Shown piece by piece: positions 7,800 through 18,447 of a stretch of DNA of 61,956 bases. The notes beneath the pieces were generated by a model that was not told where the DNA came from, searched no databases, and saw only the letters and a list, made by a program, of their open reading frames with translations. A program made the translations under genes and the position numbers. This DNA comes from Thermoanaerobaculum aquaticum (GTDB lineage Bacteria; Acidobacteriota; Thermoanaerobaculia; Thermoanaerobaculales; Thermoanaerobaculaceae). Each line of letters begins with the position of its first letter. Position 1 is the first letter of the stretch. The DNA lies in the NCBI RefSeq assembly GCF_000687145.1, contig NZ_JMFG01000027.1:1-61956 (forward strand), read 5' to 3'.

Positions 7800-8745
7800 A
7801 GTTTTTGCCCCGGCTCGCGCGGATTTGGCCGGGGGCACGCTGGATCTCTGGCCGCTGTGGTGTTTCCACCCGCAAAGCCTCACGCTCAACGTAAGCCTTT
7901 CGGCCGGGGTGCGCTTGGTTTTGGAGCCTTGCGCCGATGCCTGGGTGGTTCACGAGGTGGGCGGGGTCCAGCAGGAGCTTTCCCCCGCCGATGCGGAGCA
8001 CGACCTCACGGCGGCGGTGGTGGGGCATTTTTTGCCGCAAGGAGGGGTGCGGGTGCGGGTTTTGCAGCAGCTGCCGGTGGGTTCGGGGCTGGGCGGCTCT
8101 TCCGTGTACGCGGTGGCGTTAGCCCGGGCTTGCCTGGGCGCTTGTGGGCAGAAGCTGCCTCGGCGGCAGCTGGTGGCGACCCTCAAGGACCTGGAAGCCC
8201 GGGTCCTGCAGGCCCCCACGGGGGTTCAGGACTACTACCCCGCATTGCTTCCTGGGGTTTTGGCCATTCATCTGCGCCCTGGAGGGGAGGTCATTGAGCG
8301 GCTGCCGGTGGGCCGGAGGTGGTTGGCGGCGCACCTTTTGGTGGTTTTCACCGGCATTACCCATCACTCTGGGCTGGTGAACTGGCAGGTGTACCGGGCC
8401 CGGGTGGATGGGGACCGCAGGGTGGCGGCGTTGCTCAGCACCATTGCCGAGGCTGCCCGGGAGTGCCGGGAAGCCCTGGTCCAGCGCGAAGCTCGAGCCG
8501 TGGGCGCAGCCATTGCCAAGGAGTGGGAAGCCCGCCGGCAGCTGGCCCCGGAGGTGGCCCCTCCGGAGCTTTCGGCGGTGCTGGCGGCGGGGCTTTCGGC
8601 GGGAGCGTGGGCCGGCAAGGCCTGCGGCGCGGGCGGCGGGGGGAGCGTGTTGTTCTGGACCCCGGCCGAAAAGCTCGCGGCGGTTACGCAAGCCGCGTTG
8701 GCCCACTGTCCAGAAGGCTTCGTGGTTCCCCTTTCGCCCCAGTAA
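7777..8745 (+). CDS. GHMP-family sugar kinase
   Basis: A 322-residue small-molecule kinase of the galactokinase/homoserine/mevalonate/phosphomevalonate kinase family. Motif 1 is ARADLAGGTLDLWP near the N-terminus, the ATP-binding motif 2 is PVGSGLGGSSVYAVALAR (about residue 100), and motif 3 is CGAGGGGSVLFW near the C-terminus. The pattern is closest to the predicted sugar kinases related to heptose-7-phosphate kinase HddA; the substrate cannot be told. The TTG at 7777 is chosen because GGAGG ends 6 nt upstream; TTG 7771 would abut that site. It overlaps the M23 gene by 23 nt. Confidence 0.82.
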   Translation: MPGFPAVEVFAPARADLAGGTLDLWPLWCFHPQSLTLNVSLSAGVRLVLEPCADAWVVHEVGGVQQELSPADAEHDLTAAVVGHFLPQGGVRVRVLQQLPVGSGLGGSSVYAVALARACLGACGQKLPRRQLVATLKDLEARVLQAPTGVQDYYPALLPGVLAIHLRPGGEVIERLPVGRRWLAAHLLVVFTGITHHSGLVNWQVYRARVDGDRRVAALLSTIAEAARECREALVQREARAVGAAIAKEWEARRQLAPEVAPPELSAVLAAGLSAGAWAGKACGAGGGGSVLFWTPAEKLAAVTQAALAHCPEGFVVPLSPQ

Positions 8746-8755
8746 GCGCTAGGAT
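8726..8755 (+). promoter_or_regulatory. Putative promoter of hutU
   Basis: TTCCCC at 8726-8731, 18 nt, TAGGAT at 8750-8755, inside and just after the end of the GHMP kinase gene. The same minus-35, spacing and near-identical minus-10 occur at 6101-6130. A Shine-Dalgarno GGGAGG (8776-8781) lies between it and the hutU ATG. Confidence 0.4.
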
Positions 8756-8787
8756 TACCATGCCCTGACACGGGCGGGAGGCGTGGT

Positions 8788-10446
8788 ATGGCAGGACCGC
8801 GTACAGTGCGCGCACCGCGAGGCAGCGAGCTCACCTGCAAGGGCTGGGGGCAGGAGGCTGCCCTGCGCATGCTCATGAACAACCTGGATCCGGAGGTGGC
8901 GGAAAGGCCCCAGGACCTGGTGGTGTACGGGGGTTCAGGGAAGGCTGCCCGCAACTGGGAGTGCTTTGAGGCTTTGGTGGAAAGCCTCAAAGAGCTGGAA
9001 AACGACGAAACGCTTCTGGTCCAGTCGGGAAAACCGGTGGGGATCTTCCGCACCCATGAGGATGCCCCCCGGGTGCTCATCGCCAACGCCAACCTGGTCC
9101 CCCGCTGGGCTACCGCTGAGGAGTTCCGGAGGCTGGAAGCCCTTGGTCTCACCATGTACGGGCAAATGACCGCGGGTTCCTGGATTTACATCGGCACCCA
9201 GGGCATTTTGCAGGGAACTTACGAGACCTTTGCGGCAGCGGCCCGCAAACACTTCGGTGGCAGCCTCAAGGGCAAGCTGGTGGTCACTGCCGGGCTTGGC
9301 GGTATGGGCGGAGCCCAACCGCTGGCGGCCACCATGAACGAGGGCACGTTCCTGGCCGCCGAGGTGGACGAGGCCCGCATTGACAAGCGCCTGGCCACCG
9401 GCTATCTGGACGAGAAGTTTCACGATTTGGATGCCGCCATTGACCGTGCCTTGGAGCTCAAGGCCAAAGGGGAGGCTCGCTCGGTGGGGGTGGTGGCCAA
9501 CGCCGCCGATCTTTTGCGGAGGCTTTTGGAGAGGAACGTGGTGCCCGATGTTCTCACCGACCAAACCTCGGCCCACGATGAGCTCAACGGCTACGTCCCC
9601 AACCGCATGAGCTATCAGGAGGCGTTGCAGTTGCGCACTTCCGATCCCCAGCGCTACATCCGGGAGGCCTACCGCACCATGGCCGAGCACATGCGGGCCA
9701 TGCTAGAGCTGCAAAGGCGCGGGGCGGTGACCTTCGATTACGGCAACAACCTGCGGGGGCAAGCGCTGAAGGCCGGCGTGGAAAACGCCTTTGAGGTTTC
9801 CGGCTTCGTGCCGCTTTACATCCGCCCGCTGTTTTGCGAAGGGAAGGGGCCGTTCCGGTGGGTGGCGCTGTCCGGGGATCCCCAGGACATCTACCGCACC
9901 GACCGCGCCATTTTGGAAACGTTCCCGGAAAACCAGTCCCTGTGCCGGTGGATCCGCATGGCCCAGGAGAAGGTGCACTTCCAGGGCCTGCCGGCGCGCA
10001 TTTGCTGGCTGGGTTATGGGGAGCGGGCCCGCTTTGGTGAGGTTCTCAACCAGCTGGTGGCCCGGGGCGAAGTGCAAGCTCCCATCGTCATTGGTCGCGA
10101 TCACCTGGACGCTGGCTCGGTGGCTTCCCCCAACCGGGAAACCGAAGGCATGCGGGATGGCTCCGATGCCATTGCCGATTGGCCGATCCTCAACGCGCTT
10201 TTGAACACCGCCGCCGGCGCCACCTGGGTGTCTTTCCACCACGGGGGCGGGGTGGGGATCGGCTACTCCTTGCACGCCGGCATGGTGGTGGTGGCCGATG
10301 GGACGGAAGCCGCTTCCCGAAGGCTTTCCCGGGTGCTCACCACCGATCCCGGGACCGGGGTGATGCGCCACGTGGATGCCGGCTATCCGGAGGCCATAGC
10401 CTGCGCCAAGAGGCACGGCATTCGCATCCCCATGCTGGGGTCGTGA
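8788..10446 (+). CDS. hutU: Urocanate hydratase
   Basis: A 552-residue urocanase, which adds water to urocanate with tightly bound NAD+ to give imidazolonepropionate, the second step of histidine breakdown. Recognisable family blocks include [19 protein letters not shown] near the N-terminus, the NAD+-binding [24 protein letters not shown], and [21 protein letters not shown]. Length is normal. The ATG has GGGAGG 6 nt upstream. Other hut genes (hutH, hutI, hutG) are not in the window, so histidine degradation is encoded in scattered places. The TGA stop overlaps the GTG of the histidine kinase. Confidence 0.97.
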   Translation: MAGPRTVRAPRGSELTCKGWGQEAALRMLMNNLDPEVAERPQDLVVYGGSGKAARNWECFEALVESLKELENDETLLVQSGKPVGIFRTHEDAPRVLIANANLVPRWATAEEFRRLEALGLTMYGQMTAGSWIYIGTQGILQGTYETFAAAARKHFGGSLKGKLVVTAGLGGMGGAQPLAATMNEGTFLAAEVDEARIDKRLATGYLDEKFHDLDAAIDRALELKAKGEARSVGVVANAADLLRRLLERNVVPDVLTDQTSAHDELNGYVPNRMSYQEALQLRTSDPQRYIREAYRTMAEHMRAMLELQRRGAVTFDYGNNLRGQALKAGVENAFEVSGFVPLYIRPLFCEGKGPFRWVALSGDPQDIYRTDRAILETFPENQSLCRWIRMAQEKVHFQGLPARICWLGYGERARFGEVLNQLVARGEVQAPIVIGRDHLDAGSVASPNRETEGMRDGSDAIADWPILNALLNTAAGATWVSFHHGGGVGIGYSLHAGMVVVADGTEAASRRLSRVLTTDPGTGVMRHVDAGYPEAIACAKRHGIRIPMLGS

Positions 10447-13400
10447 CCGGGCGGGTGCTGGCCGCGGGGCTGCTGGCCGCGCTTGCCGCCGGGCCTTGGC
10501 CTGAGCTCCCCCTCGTGTCCTTCATCCCCCGTCTGTTGCTTTTTGCTTTTGCCCTTTGGAGCCTGTGGCGGCGAAGGGCTTTGGCCGCCGTGGTGTCGGC
10601 CGTGGTCCTTGTGGCTTGGGGGGTGGATTTGGCCTCCCGTCGGGTTCCCTCGCCGAAGGCACTGGAACAGCGCTTTTGGCACCAGGTGGAGCGGCTTTCG
10701 GGGGAGCTAGCGCTTTTGGCGCAGGAACCCCGCCTGGGCCAGCTCTTGGCCGGGACCGGCGCCGAAGCCGAGCCGGAAAAGCCCTTTGCCATCCTGGGAG
10801 AACGCTGGGAACGCCTGCCGCCAGGGGTGGGTGGGGTGGTGCTGGTGGACGGACGGGGTGAACCGGTGGCTTGGGTTGGGGAGCGCCCCCGGCTGCCGCT
10901 GGAGTGGCGCCCGGTGGGGGACCGGGCGGTGGTCCCGGAAGCCTGGGTGGGGGAGGTGGTGCTCTTTTGCCGCGAGCCGGTGTACGAGTCGGGGAGGGTG
11001 GTGGGAAGCCTGGTGGCCAACGTGTCCCTGCCCCAAAGCGGCAGCCGCTCGGCTTTAGGGGTGAGCGCGGGCTGGGGTCACATGGTGGTGCCGGAGCTGG
11101 TGGAGGCTTTGGAAGCAAGACCCACCTTGCGGTTGCAGGTGCGGCCGGGGGTGCGACGGGGTCTTGCCGCTTCCGGTGCGGCCCTGGTGCTGGTGCCGCT
11201 GGCCTACGCCGCCTTTGGCTTTTTCCGCTGGGGCTTGCTGCTGGCGGCGGCGGCAGCGGTAGCGGTGGGCTGGCTGCCGGTGGGCTTGGCGCCGGCGGTG
11301 ATGGTGATGGCGGCGGCTTTGCTGTTTTTGGCTTTTCCCAAGCAAAAGCAAAAGCTCGCCAGCGTCACCGGTGCTCTCCTGGCCGGCCTGGTGGTGTGGG
11401 CCCTTCCGCCGCTGTTGGCGGAGTTTGGGGAGCCGGTTTTGGCGTTTTCGTTGTTCCCCCCGCCTTTGGTCTTGCTGGCCAACCTCTTGGCGCTGGTGGC
11501 GCTGGTCTTGCTGTTGCCGGCTCCCGGGCGGCCTTTGCACCTCTTTTGGCTCACCTGGCCGATCCTCGCCTGGGGCATGGCTACCGCTTCCGGGGCCTGG
11601 CTGGCTTTTGGTGTGGTGCTCCTGGCGCTCACGGCGCCGGCCAAGGGGCGGGCGGCTTTTGCCAGCCTGGGGGTGGCGGCGGCTCTGGCGGGTGGCGGGG
11701 ACGGGGCCACCCGCAACGCCATCCTGGCCCGCACCGAAAGCACCCTGGCGCGGTGGGGGGAGGTGCGCTCGGTGGCCCGGGCGCTGGTGGGCTCGTTACC
11801 CGAGGGGAGGCTTTCGGAGCTGGCCGCGGCGGCCCCGGGCATGCGGCTGGTGCTTTTGGGGGAGCTGGCGGCGTTTGCCAAGGTGGAGGAGGTGCTTCCC
11901 GGGACCGCCTTGGTGCTGGAGGACCCCGAGGGCAAGCCGGTGGCCACCTGGGGGGAAGCCGGCATGCTGGGGGAAGCGGGGGACCAGGAGCTGGCCTCCC
12001 GCAAGCTGGCCGCCGGTTTCCGCTTGCGGCTTCTGGCCCCGCCACCACCCCACGACGTGCTGGCGGCGCTGGCGGCCTCGGGGGTGGGCGTGCCGGTGGC
12101 AGCCTTCGATCGGGGTGGTTCCCCCATGTCCCGGGGTGCCCCGTTTCGACCGCTGCCCCCGGCGGTGGTGGGCGAAGCCCTGGCCCGGGAGCGGTGGTGG
12201 GGCTCGGCCATCGTGGGCAACCGCTCGGTGCCCACCTATCTCCGGGCTTACGGCGACTGGGTTTTGGCGGTGCCGTGGATGCGTCCCGCCCTTCCCGATT
12301 TCTTCCTGCTGGTGGTGGCCCTGGGCCTCTGGGCCTTTGCCCCGCTGTTTCTGTGGCAGGTGCGGGGTCGGCTGGCGCTGTGGTGGCGGGAGCGGGCCAG
12401 CTTTGCCGGACGGCTGCGGGCTTTGGCCTTTACCAGCGCCTTTTTGCCGCTATTCCTTTTGGCCAACGTGCTGCCGGGGCAGTGGATCCGCGAGCGCGAG
12501 CAGGTGCGGCTGGAGGTGGCCAGGGCCCTGGGCACGGCCATGGCCGAAGGGCCCCGGGGCGAGCTTTTGGGGACCTTGGTCCGGGATTTGGGTGTCACCG
12601 TGGCGGTGTACCGCCCCAGCCTGCTTGCGGTCACCAGCCGCCCCGACGCCGCCCTCACCGGCGGTGTTCCCATGCTCCCTCCACCGGAGGCGTACATCCG
12701 CACCGTGCGGCGCTGGCGGGAGCCGGTGGTGCAGGTGAACGGCACGGTTTCGGTTTTTCTGCCGGTGCGCCGGGAAAGCCAAAACCTGGTGGTCGCGGTG
12801 CTGGGTTTGACCGAGGTGGTGGGCAGCCGCTTTTCCCCCGGGGAGTGGTTTTTTGCCACCGGCTTGGCGGTGGCCTTTCTGGCCCTGTGGGCGGCGGAAA
12901 CCTTGGCCCGCGGGCTGGCCGCCCCCATGGAGCGCCTGGTGGAAGCGGCGCGAAGGCTGGGGCGAGGTGAACAGGCAACGCTTGCTCCTCAAGAGTTCCG
13001 CAACGACGAATTTGGCACGTTAGCGCAAGCCTTCACCGCCATGGCTGCGGAGGTTCAGGCTCGCCAAGAGGAACTGCAGCGCCAGCGGGACCTTTTGGAA
13101 AGGGTCCTGGAAAACCTCTCCGCCGCCGTGCTGGTGGTGGAGGGGGATGCGGTGGTGCTGGCCAACGCTGCCGCCAAAAAGCTGGGCGCGGAAGCGGGTT
13201 TGCCGCGTTTGGTGGCCTCCTTCGGCCCCACGCTTTCCGAGACCCTTTCCCGCGCCCAGGCCGGCACACCGGCTTCGGCCAGGTTGTTCCCGCGGGGACA
13301 AGCCGATGCGGTGTGGAACCTTACGGCGGTGCCTCTTTCCGGCGAAAGCCGCAGGGTTTGCCTGGTGCTGGAGGACCTTTCGGAGGTGGCGCGGGCGGAG

Positions 13401-14069
13401 CGGCTGGCTTCCCTCACCGAGCTTGCCCGCATTGTGGCTCACGAGGTGAAAAACCCACTCACGCCCATCCGCTTGTGGGTGGAGGAGCTGCAGGCGGCCC
13501 TGGCCAAAGGCCCGGAGGATGTGGTGGAAGTGGCGCGGCTGGCGGTGGAGGAAATCCTGCAGCAGGTGGCGCGGCTGAAGGAGGTTTCCCAGGGCTTTTC
13601 CAACTTGGTGGCGCTGGAGCAGTGGGAGGCGGTGCCGGTGGATCTTTCCCACTTGGCTGCCGAAGTGGTGGAGGAGTACCGGGTTTTGGCCCGCCGGGGC
13701 GTGCAGGTGGTTTTCCGGCCGGCGGAAGAGCCGCTTTCGGTGGTGGCGGACCCCTCCTGGCTGCAGCGGGCTTTGCGGCACCTCCTGGACAACTCGGCCA
13801 AAGCCTTGGCCGGTGGGCCCGGTGAAATCACGGTGGCGCTGGCCAGGGAGGGGGGCTGGGCGGTGGTGTCGGTGCGGGATACCGCCGGTGGGGTTGCCGA
13901 GGAACACCTGCCCAGGCTTTTCGAGCCGCACTTTTCCACCACCAGCGAAGGTTCGGGGCTGGGCTTGGCGGTGGTTTGGCGGGTGTGCCAAAAGGCGGGA
14001 GGCCGGGCCGAAGCCCGCAACCTCCCGCCGGGTCTTGAAGTGCGGATGCTTTTGCCTTTGGCCTCTTAA
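10443..14069 (+). CDS. Large membrane sensor histidine kinase, NtrY-like
   Basis: A 1208-residue sensor kinase. The N-terminal half is membrane-rich: about three helices by residue 65, an extracytoplasmic segment, about eight helices at 240-415, a second extracytoplasmic segment, two helices at 615-680, a third external segment and a final helix near 803. A HAMP-like linker (820-875), PAS-like domain (880-985), HisKA (H-box His1000 in [10 protein letters not shown]) and HATPase_c follow. The N-box is LLDNSAKAL, the G1 box DTAGG deviates from DxGxG, and the G2 box is GSGLGL. The H-box with KNPLTPI is typical of NtrY. The GTG overlaps the hutU stop. No response regulator is adjacent. The final TAA overlaps the convergent gene's stop. 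Confidence 0.9.
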   Translation: MTGRVLAAGLLAALAAGPWPELPLVSFIPRLLLFAFALWSLWRRRALAAVVSAVVLVAWGVDLASRRVPSPKALEQRFWHQVERLSGELALLAQEPRLGQLLAGTGAEAEPEKPFAILGERWERLPPGVGGVVLVDGRGEPVAWVGERPRLPLEWRPVGDRAVVPEAWVGEVVLFCREPVYESGRVVGSLVANVSLPQSGSRSALGVSAGWGHMVVPELVEALEARPTLRLQVRPGVRRGLAASGAALVLVPLAYAAFGFFRWGLLLAAAAAVAVGWLPVGLAPAVMVMAAALLFLAFPKQKQKLASVTGALLAGLVVWALPPLLAEFGEPVLAFSLFPPPLVLLANLLALVALVLLLPAPGRPLHLFWLTWPILAWGMATASGAWLAFGVVLLALTAPAKGRAAFASLGVAAALAGGGDGATRNAILARTESTLARWGEVRSVARALVGSLPEGRLSELAAAAPGMRLVLLGELAAFAKVEEVLPGTALVLEDPEGKPVATWGEAGMLGEAGDQELASRKLAAGFRLRLLAPPPPHDVLAALAASGVGVPVAAFDRGGSPMSRGAPFRPLPPAVVGEALARERWWGSAIVGNRSVPTYLRAYGDWVLAVPWMRPALPDFFLLVVALGLWAFAPLFLWQVRGRLALWWRERASFAGRLRALAFTSAFLPLFLLANVLPGQWIREREQVRLEVARALGTAMAEGPRGELLGTLVRDLGVTVAVYRPSLLAVTSRPDAALTGGVPMLPPPEAYIRTVRRWREPVVQVNGTVSVFLPVRRESQNLVVAVLGLTEVVGSRFSPGEWFFATGLAVAFLALWAAETLARGLAAPMERLVEAARRLGRGEQATLAPQEFRNDEFGTLAQAFTAMAAEVQARQEELQRQRDLLERVLENLSAAVLVVEGDAVVLANAAAKKLGAEAGLPRLVASFGPTLSETLSRAQAGTPASARLFPRGQADAVWNLTAVPLSGESRRVCLVLEDLSEVARAERLASLTELARIVAHEVKNPLTPIRLWVEELQAALAKGPEDVVEVARLAVEEILQQVARLKEVSQGFSNLVALEQWEAVPVDLSHLAAEVVEEYRVLARRGVQVVFRPAEEPLSVVADPSWLQRALRHLLDNSAKALAGGPGEITVALAREGGWAVVSVRDTAGGVAEEHLPRLFEPHFSTTSEGSGLGLAVVWRVCQKAGGRAEARNLPPGLEVRMLLPLAS

Positions 14070-14935
14070 GGCCGGGGCGGCGGGGGATTATTGGGCATGT
14101 TCACCGGTTTGCCCACCGGGAGCCTGGGGCGCTGCTCGGGGGGAATGGGGTTTTCAAAGAGGTCGGCGGTTTTCTCGGTGGCCAAACGCTCCCACTTCAC
14201 GGTATCCCGCCGGGTGTGGGTTTTCTCCTGGCCCAACGGATCGAGCCCCACCACCGTTTGCTGGGTGGGCACGCGAACGCCGGCCACGGTTACAAAGCCG
14301 CCCCAGGAAAAGCGCATGCCATCGGCCACCACCCCCTTACCCAAATCAGTGTAGGGACTTTCAGCCCGTAGCACCTGGTAGGTTTCCCGGTCCACATCCA
14401 CGGTCCAAACCGTGGCAATTTGGGGGGTGTGGAAGAAGTTGCGCGCAAGGGTGACCGTGAGGCGCCAAGTTGGCCGGTCGCCAAGCTGCGCGGGTGCCAC
14501 CTCGGTGACCGCGACCCCTGGCCAGGTGAGGCTGCAGGGCAGAAGCAGGGGAAAGGCGTCAGCGGTTACCATGCGCTTCACCATCACCGTGGTGGAGGGC
14601 CGGGGGTCCGGGCGTCCCTTCACCAAAGCCCAGCCGCCGGAGCCGTCATCGCCGGCCACCACGCCCAGACCGGGCAGTTCCAGACGCACGGGAGCAATGG
14701 CCTCGGTGTTGAACACCAAAACCTTGTTCGTGCTTGAAGTTTGGCCGTCCTGGGTGACCTCATGGGAAGTTATTTCCGCTCGCAAAAAACCCAGCTTGCG
14801 AAAGTTGGAGACCCCACCGGCGGCCTCGCAGGCCCGGGTGACCACCTCTTGCGGGCTTACCGTGCCCTGGCTCCAGGCGCTGGTGGCAACCAGCGCCGCT
14901 GCGACCACTGACAACCAAGACCTTCCAATCCTCAT
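14066..14935 (-). CDS. Exported LolA-like or unknown protein
   Basis: A 289-residue exported protein with a signal peptide (cleavage likely after SAWSQ) and a mostly beta-strand body with alternating hydrophobic and charged stretches, reminiscent of LolA/LolB-type or lipoprotein-carrier folds; the C-terminus is proline-rich (NNPPPPRP). No catalytic motif is visible and I do not recognise the family with certainty. ATG 14935 has GAGGGGG 6 nt upstream; the longer reading runs into the tRNA. A near-consensus sigma-54 site lies 40 nt upstream, so expression is probably activator-dependent. It converges on the NtrY-like kinase with overlapping stop codons. Confidence 0.6.
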   Translation of the reverse strand: MRIGRSWLSVVAAALVATSAWSQGTVSPQEVVTRACEAAGGVSNFRKLGFLRAEITSHEVTQDGQTSSTNKVLVFNTEAIAPVRLELPGLGVVAGDDGSGGWALVKGRPDPRPSTTVMVKRMVTADAFPLLLPCSLTWPGVAVTEVAPAQLGDRPTWRLTVTLARNFFHTPQIATVWTVDVDRETYQVLRAESPYTDLGKGVVADGMRFSWGGFVTVAGVRVPTQQTVVGLDPLGQEKTHTRRDTVKWERLATEKTADLFENPIPPEQRPRLPVGKPVNMPNNPPPPRP

Positions 14936-14974
14936 GCGTACCCCCTCGCGCCGGTGTACCGGCGTCGAATTCAA

Positions 14975-14990
14975 TGCGAGGATCGTGCCA
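14975..14990 (-). promoter_or_regulatory. Sigma-54 (RpoN) promoter, near consensus
   Basis: Reading on the minus strand, TGGCACG-ATCC-TCGC-A matches the consensus TGGCACG-N4-TTGC-W with one mismatch. The invariant GG and GC dinucleotides are correctly spaced. Transcription would start near 14964, about 29 nt before the ATG at 14935. Confidence 0.65.
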
Positions 14991-15010
14991 ACGTGGGTGG
15001 GATTCGAGGA

Positions 15011-15087
<77 letters not shown>

Positions 15088-15100
15088 ACCTGGGAGCAAG

Positions 15101-15129
15101 AGATTAGCGGAAAACCCGCCAGGGCGCAA
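15101..15129 (-). promoter_or_regulatory. Promoter of tRNA-Pro
   Basis: On the minus strand TTGCGC (15129-15124), 17-nt spacer, TAATCT (15106-15101). The predicted start is near 15094, seven nt before the mature tRNA 5' end. Confidence 0.65.
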
Positions 15130-15138
15130 GGGAAACGC

Positions 15139-17217
15139 CTACTTGCCAAAGGCCTCGAGACCCCCGCGGATGTCAAACAAGGTGCCGATGCCCGTGAGGT
15201 CCAGCATGATCCGGTAGTCCCGCAGTTGGTGGGGTGGGATGCGGTAGTCGCGGATTTGCACGCTCACCGCCCAACAGCTCCCGCGGTAGCTCACGGTGTG
15301 TTCCTGGCGGAGGAGGTCTTTCTTCCAGAGGTCGTAAGCCACCATGCTTTGCCAGCGCCAGGGGCCCTCGGCGGTGCTGCCCAAAAACAGCTGCAGCTGC
15401 GAGGAGTTGGTGTTTCCGGTTCGCGGGTCGAAGCTGGAGAAGAACGTGACGTTCACGTAGCCTTTCTGGGAGCGCAGGATGCTGCCCAGGGAAAGCGAGG
15501 AAAGCTTGCTGGTTATGGCATCGTAGCTGGCCCGGGCGTCGAGGAGCAGGTTGTCGCTGGGGTTCACGTGCAGGGCCAAGCCCAGGGGTCCCCGCTGGCT
15601 TTGCTGCCGGGGGGAGTAGCGGGTGGTGAGCGGCTGGGAAAACGAGTAGTCCTGGGAAACCTCCAGCGAGCCGAGCTCCCGCGTGCCGTTGGCGGTTTTG
15701 GCAAAAAGCCGGCTGGCCACGGTCCAGCGCAGGCGGTTGGATACCGTCACCCCGTCCCTTTCGTCGAAAAGCGGCACCCTTTCCTGCGGGCCGGGGTCGG
15801 AAACGTAAACGTACTCCAAGCGGGGCTCGATGAGGTGCTTAAGCTTGGTGTCTTTGGTGGCAAAGATGCGGGAAAAGCTGGGGCCGGTGAGCGTCAAGCC
15901 AGCGGTGCCGTAGCGGCGCAGCAGCGACTGATCGGCCAGCGCCTGGCGGTCACGGGTGTAGGTGGCGGTGTAGTAGGTGGCCCGGGCACCCAACGTGGGG
16001 GTAAGCGAAAACCAGGGCAGGCTGGGCACCAACACCGCCAGCTGCGGGAAAAGGTCAACGCGGGAGTACTTACCCCGCAGCGTGGCCGAGCGGTTAATTC
16101 GGAAGTGGGAGGCTTCCGCCACCGCCGACAGGTACAGCGGCGAGCCTGCCAGCTGCGTGGGGCGGAGCCGGTACTCCACCTGGGGTTGCCGCTCCAGGAC
16201 CACCACCGAGGTGGTATTTGGGGTTGGCTGGAAGAAGGTCTTTTCGTGATCCAGGCGGAAGTTGAAGGTCTGGTGCCCCACCGTGCGGGTCACGGTGAGG
16301 AACACCGGCAGGCGGCGGAGGGCGTTGGGGTCAAAGGTGCGTTCGAACCTCTGGAAGAAGTCCATGTTGGAGAGGTCCAGGGCGTCAGCCTTGATGGACC
16401 ACCCGCCGGGGAGGAGCTGGCGGTGTTTGCCCTGCAGCTTCCACTCCCAGCGCTTGCTATCGGGGTCGCGGAAGTAGTTCACCAAAAACTCGCCGTAGGC
16501 GTTTTCTGTGGGCGCCCAGCGCAGCTCCTGCCCTAGGCCCACGTAGCCCTTGCTGAAGAGGTCAAAGTAAAAGGTGGTATCGAAGGAGCGACCAAGAGGC
16601 CAGAAAAGCGCGTTACCCAGGTAGGCGCCGCGACGGTTGTTATAGCCAATCCTCGGCACCAAAAGCCCCGCCGCCCGTTCCCGCATGACCGGCCAAAGCA
16701 AGCGCGGGGTGTAGAAGATCGGGACCCGTTTCAGCCATAGGGCAGCCCCGCGGAAGTGGCCGTAGCCTTCCAACTGCACGGTGGCATCCCGCACGGTAAT
16801 TTGCCAGGGTGGGTAATGATCGTCCAGGGCACAGGAGGTAAAGATCCCGTGACGGAAGCGGTAGTGGTCCTCGTCGAGCTTTTCCACGGTTTCCCCGCGG
16901 AAGTGGTAGGTGGGGGCAAAAAACGCGTCCACCTCGTGAAAGGTGCCGGTTTTCGTGTTGAGATCAAACTCCAACCGCTGACATGCCAAGCGGTTGGGGC
17001 CCTGGTCGAAGATCACGTTGCCTTCTGCCCGAAGCTTCAGGGTCTTGGTGTCAACCTCCAGCTGGTTGGCGCGGAGGGTGATGTCCTGGTACTTGACCAC
17101 CACGTCGCCAATGCCGCACCAGAGGGTTTCGGCAATCCACTGTTGCCGCCGGGCGGTCACCTCCACCGGCCCCTGCACCTGGGTAGCAGCCAAGAGGACG
17201 AGGGAAGCGAGGATCAC
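15139..17217 (-). CDS. lptD: LPS-assembly protein LptD
   Basis: A 692-residue outer-membrane protein of the LptD/OstA type, which inserts lipopolysaccharide in the outer leaflet. A signal peptide (LASLVLLAATQVQG) is followed by an OstA/LptA-like jellyroll (about residues 17-150, with DVVVKYQDITLRANQLEVD and EGNVIFDQG) and then a large beta-barrel rich in alternating aromatic strands (LWPVMRERAAGLLVPRIGYNNRRG begins it). The start is GTG 17217, overlapping the thiolase TGA as GTGA. It implies a Gram-negative envelope with LPS or a similar glycolipid. The C-terminus ends in an aromatic/glycine-rich strand typical of barrels. Confidence 0.93.
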   Translation of the reverse strand: MILASLVLLAATQVQGPVEVTARRQQWIAETLWCGIGDVVVKYQDITLRANQLEVDTKTLKLRAEGNVIFDQGPNRLACQRLEFDLNTKTGTFHEVDAFFAPTYHFRGETVEKLDEDHYRFRHGIFTSCALDDHYPPWQITVRDATVQLEGYGHFRGAALWLKRVPIFYTPRLLWPVMRERAAGLLVPRIGYNNRRGAYLGNALFWPLGRSFDTTFYFDLFSKGYVGLGQELRWAPTENAYGEFLVNYFRDPDSKRWEWKLQGKHRQLLPGGWSIKADALDLSNMDFFQRFERTFDPNALRRLPVFLTVTRTVGHQTFNFRLDHEKTFFQPTPNTTSVVVLERQPQVEYRLRPTQLAGSPLYLSAVAEASHFRINRSATLRGKYSRVDLFPQLAVLVPSLPWFSLTPTLGARATYYTATYTRDRQALADQSLLRRYGTAGLTLTGPSFSRIFATKDTKLKHLIEPRLEYVYVSDPGPQERVPLFDERDGVTVSNRLRWTVASRLFAKTANGTRELGSLEVSQDYSFSQPLTTRYSPRQQSQRGPLGLALHVNPSDNLLLDARASYDAITSKLSSLSLGSILRSQKGYVNVTFFSSFDPRTGNTNSSQLQLFLGSTAEGPWRWQSMVAYDLWKKDLLRQEHTVSYRGSCWAVSVQIRDYRIPPHQLRDYRIMLDLTGIGTLFDIRGGLEAFGK

Positions 17218-18395
17218 GCGAGGTTTTCAACGATCATGGCAGTGGCTTCGCCACCGCCAATGCAGATGGCCGCCAGCCCCAACTTCAAGCCCCGTCGGCG
17301 CAAGGCGTAGAGGAGCGTGGTGAGGATGCGGGCGCCGGAGGCCCCAATGGGATGGCCCAGGGCCACGGCACCGCCGTTCACGTTGAGCTTTTCGTGGGGG
17401 ATGGCCAGCTCACGCATGGTGGCCATGGCCACCACCGCAAAAGCCTCGTTCACCTCGAAGAGGTCAATGTCCTCCAGGCGCAAATGGGCGCGCTCCAGCA
17501 CCTTGCGGATGGCCCCTACAGGGGCGGTGGTGAACCACTCGGGGTGCTGGGCAAAGGAAGCGTGGGCCACCACCCGGGCCAGGGGCTTGAGGTTGTGGGC
17601 CTTCACGGCGGTTTCGGTGGCCAGCACTAGGGCCGCGGCCCCGTCGTTGATTTTGGAGGCGTTGGCCGCGGTGACGGTACCCCCTTGCTCGAAGGCGGGC
17701 TTGAGAGAGGGCATCTTGGACAAATCGGCGCGGAAAGGCTCCTCGTCCCGGGAAACCACGGTGGTTTGCCCTTTCCCCGCGCTCACCTCCACCGGCACGA
17801 TTTCCTCGGCAAAGTCACCCTGTTCGGTGGCGCGGATGGCGCGCTCGTAGGAAGCCCGGGCAAAGGCATCCTGCTCTTCCCGGGAAAAACCGTATTCCCG
17901 GGCGCAAAGCTCGGCGCAGTTGCCCATGTGTTTATCGCCGTAGGGATCCCAAAGCCCATCGAAAACCATGTGGTCCAAAACCTGACCGTGACCCAGACGA
18001 TAGCCCTTGCGCCCGCCTGGCAGGAGGTATGGGGCATTGGACATGGACTCCATGCCCCCGGCCACCATGATGGCGCCGTCCCCCGCCCGCAGGTCGTTGG
18101 CGGCCATCATCACCGCGCGCATGCCCGAGCCACACACCTTGTGGAGGGTCACCGCCGGCACGCTGTCGGGAAGGCCGGCAAAGCGCATGGCCTGCCGGGC
18201 AGGGGCTTGCCCCACTCCAGCTTGCAGCACGTTCCCCATGATGACCTGATCCACCAGCTGGGGCTCAATCCCCGCTCGCTGTACCGCTTCGGAAATGGCC
18301 AGGGCCCCCAGCCGCGGGGCCGGCAACGCGGACAGCTGCCCAAGAAAGCTGCCGATGGGCGTACGAACGGCGCTAACGATGTAAACGGGTTCCAT
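17214..18395 (-). CDS. Acetyl-CoA C-acetyltransferase (thiolase)
   Basis: A 393-residue thiolase that condenses or cleaves acetoacetyl-CoA. The nucleophile is Cys88 in LHKVCGSGMRA; GGMESMSNAPYLLPGGRKG, the GHPIGASGARI histidine block and the C-terminal CIGGGEATAMI acid/base cysteine are all present, so it should be active. ATG 18395 is chosen over GTG 18404 because GGGAGG sits 8 nt upstream of it. It is divergent from ruvX and translationally coupled to lptD, an odd pairing of acyl-CoA metabolism with envelope assembly. A biosynthetic acetoacetyl-CoA thiolase is the most likely class. Confidence 0.96.
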   Translation of the reverse strand: MEPVYIVSAVRTPIGSFLGQLSALPAPRLGALAISEAVQRAGIEPQLVDQVIMGNVLQAGVGQAPARQAMRFAGLPDSVPAVTLHKVCGSGMRAVMMAANDLRAGDGAIMVAGGMESMSNAPYLLPGGRKGYRLGHGQVLDHMVFDGLWDPYGDKHMGNCAELCAREYGFSREEQDAFARASYERAIRATEQGDFAEEIVPVEVSAGKGQTTVVSRDEEPFRADLSKMPSLKPAFEQGGTVTAANASKINDGAAALVLATETAVKAHNLKPLARVVAHASFAQHPEWFTTAPVGAIRKVLERAHLRLEDIDLFEVNEAFAVVAMATMRELAIPHEKLNVNGGAVALGHPIGASGARILTTLLYALRRRGLKLGLAAICIGGGEATAMIVENLA

Positions 18396-18414
18396 GGCTG
18401 CCACCTCCCGGCAA

Positions 18415-18441
18415 ATTGTAACGCCGAAAAGCCGCTACACT
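18415..18441. promoter_or_regulatory. Divergent promoter region, thiolase/ruvX
   Basis: Minus strand: TACAAT (18420-18415), 20 nt before the thiolase ATG. Plus strand: TACACT (18436-18441), only 6 nt before the ruvX GTG, with a TTGTAA 14 nt upstream (short spacing). The ruvX mRNA would be leaderless. Confidence 0.4.
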
Positions 18442-18447
18442 GCCGCT

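Noticed and set aside
10871..12970. 699-codon Gly-rich ORF inside the histidine kinase
   Set aside because: Out-of-frame Gly/Ala-rich shadow of a GC-rich gene.
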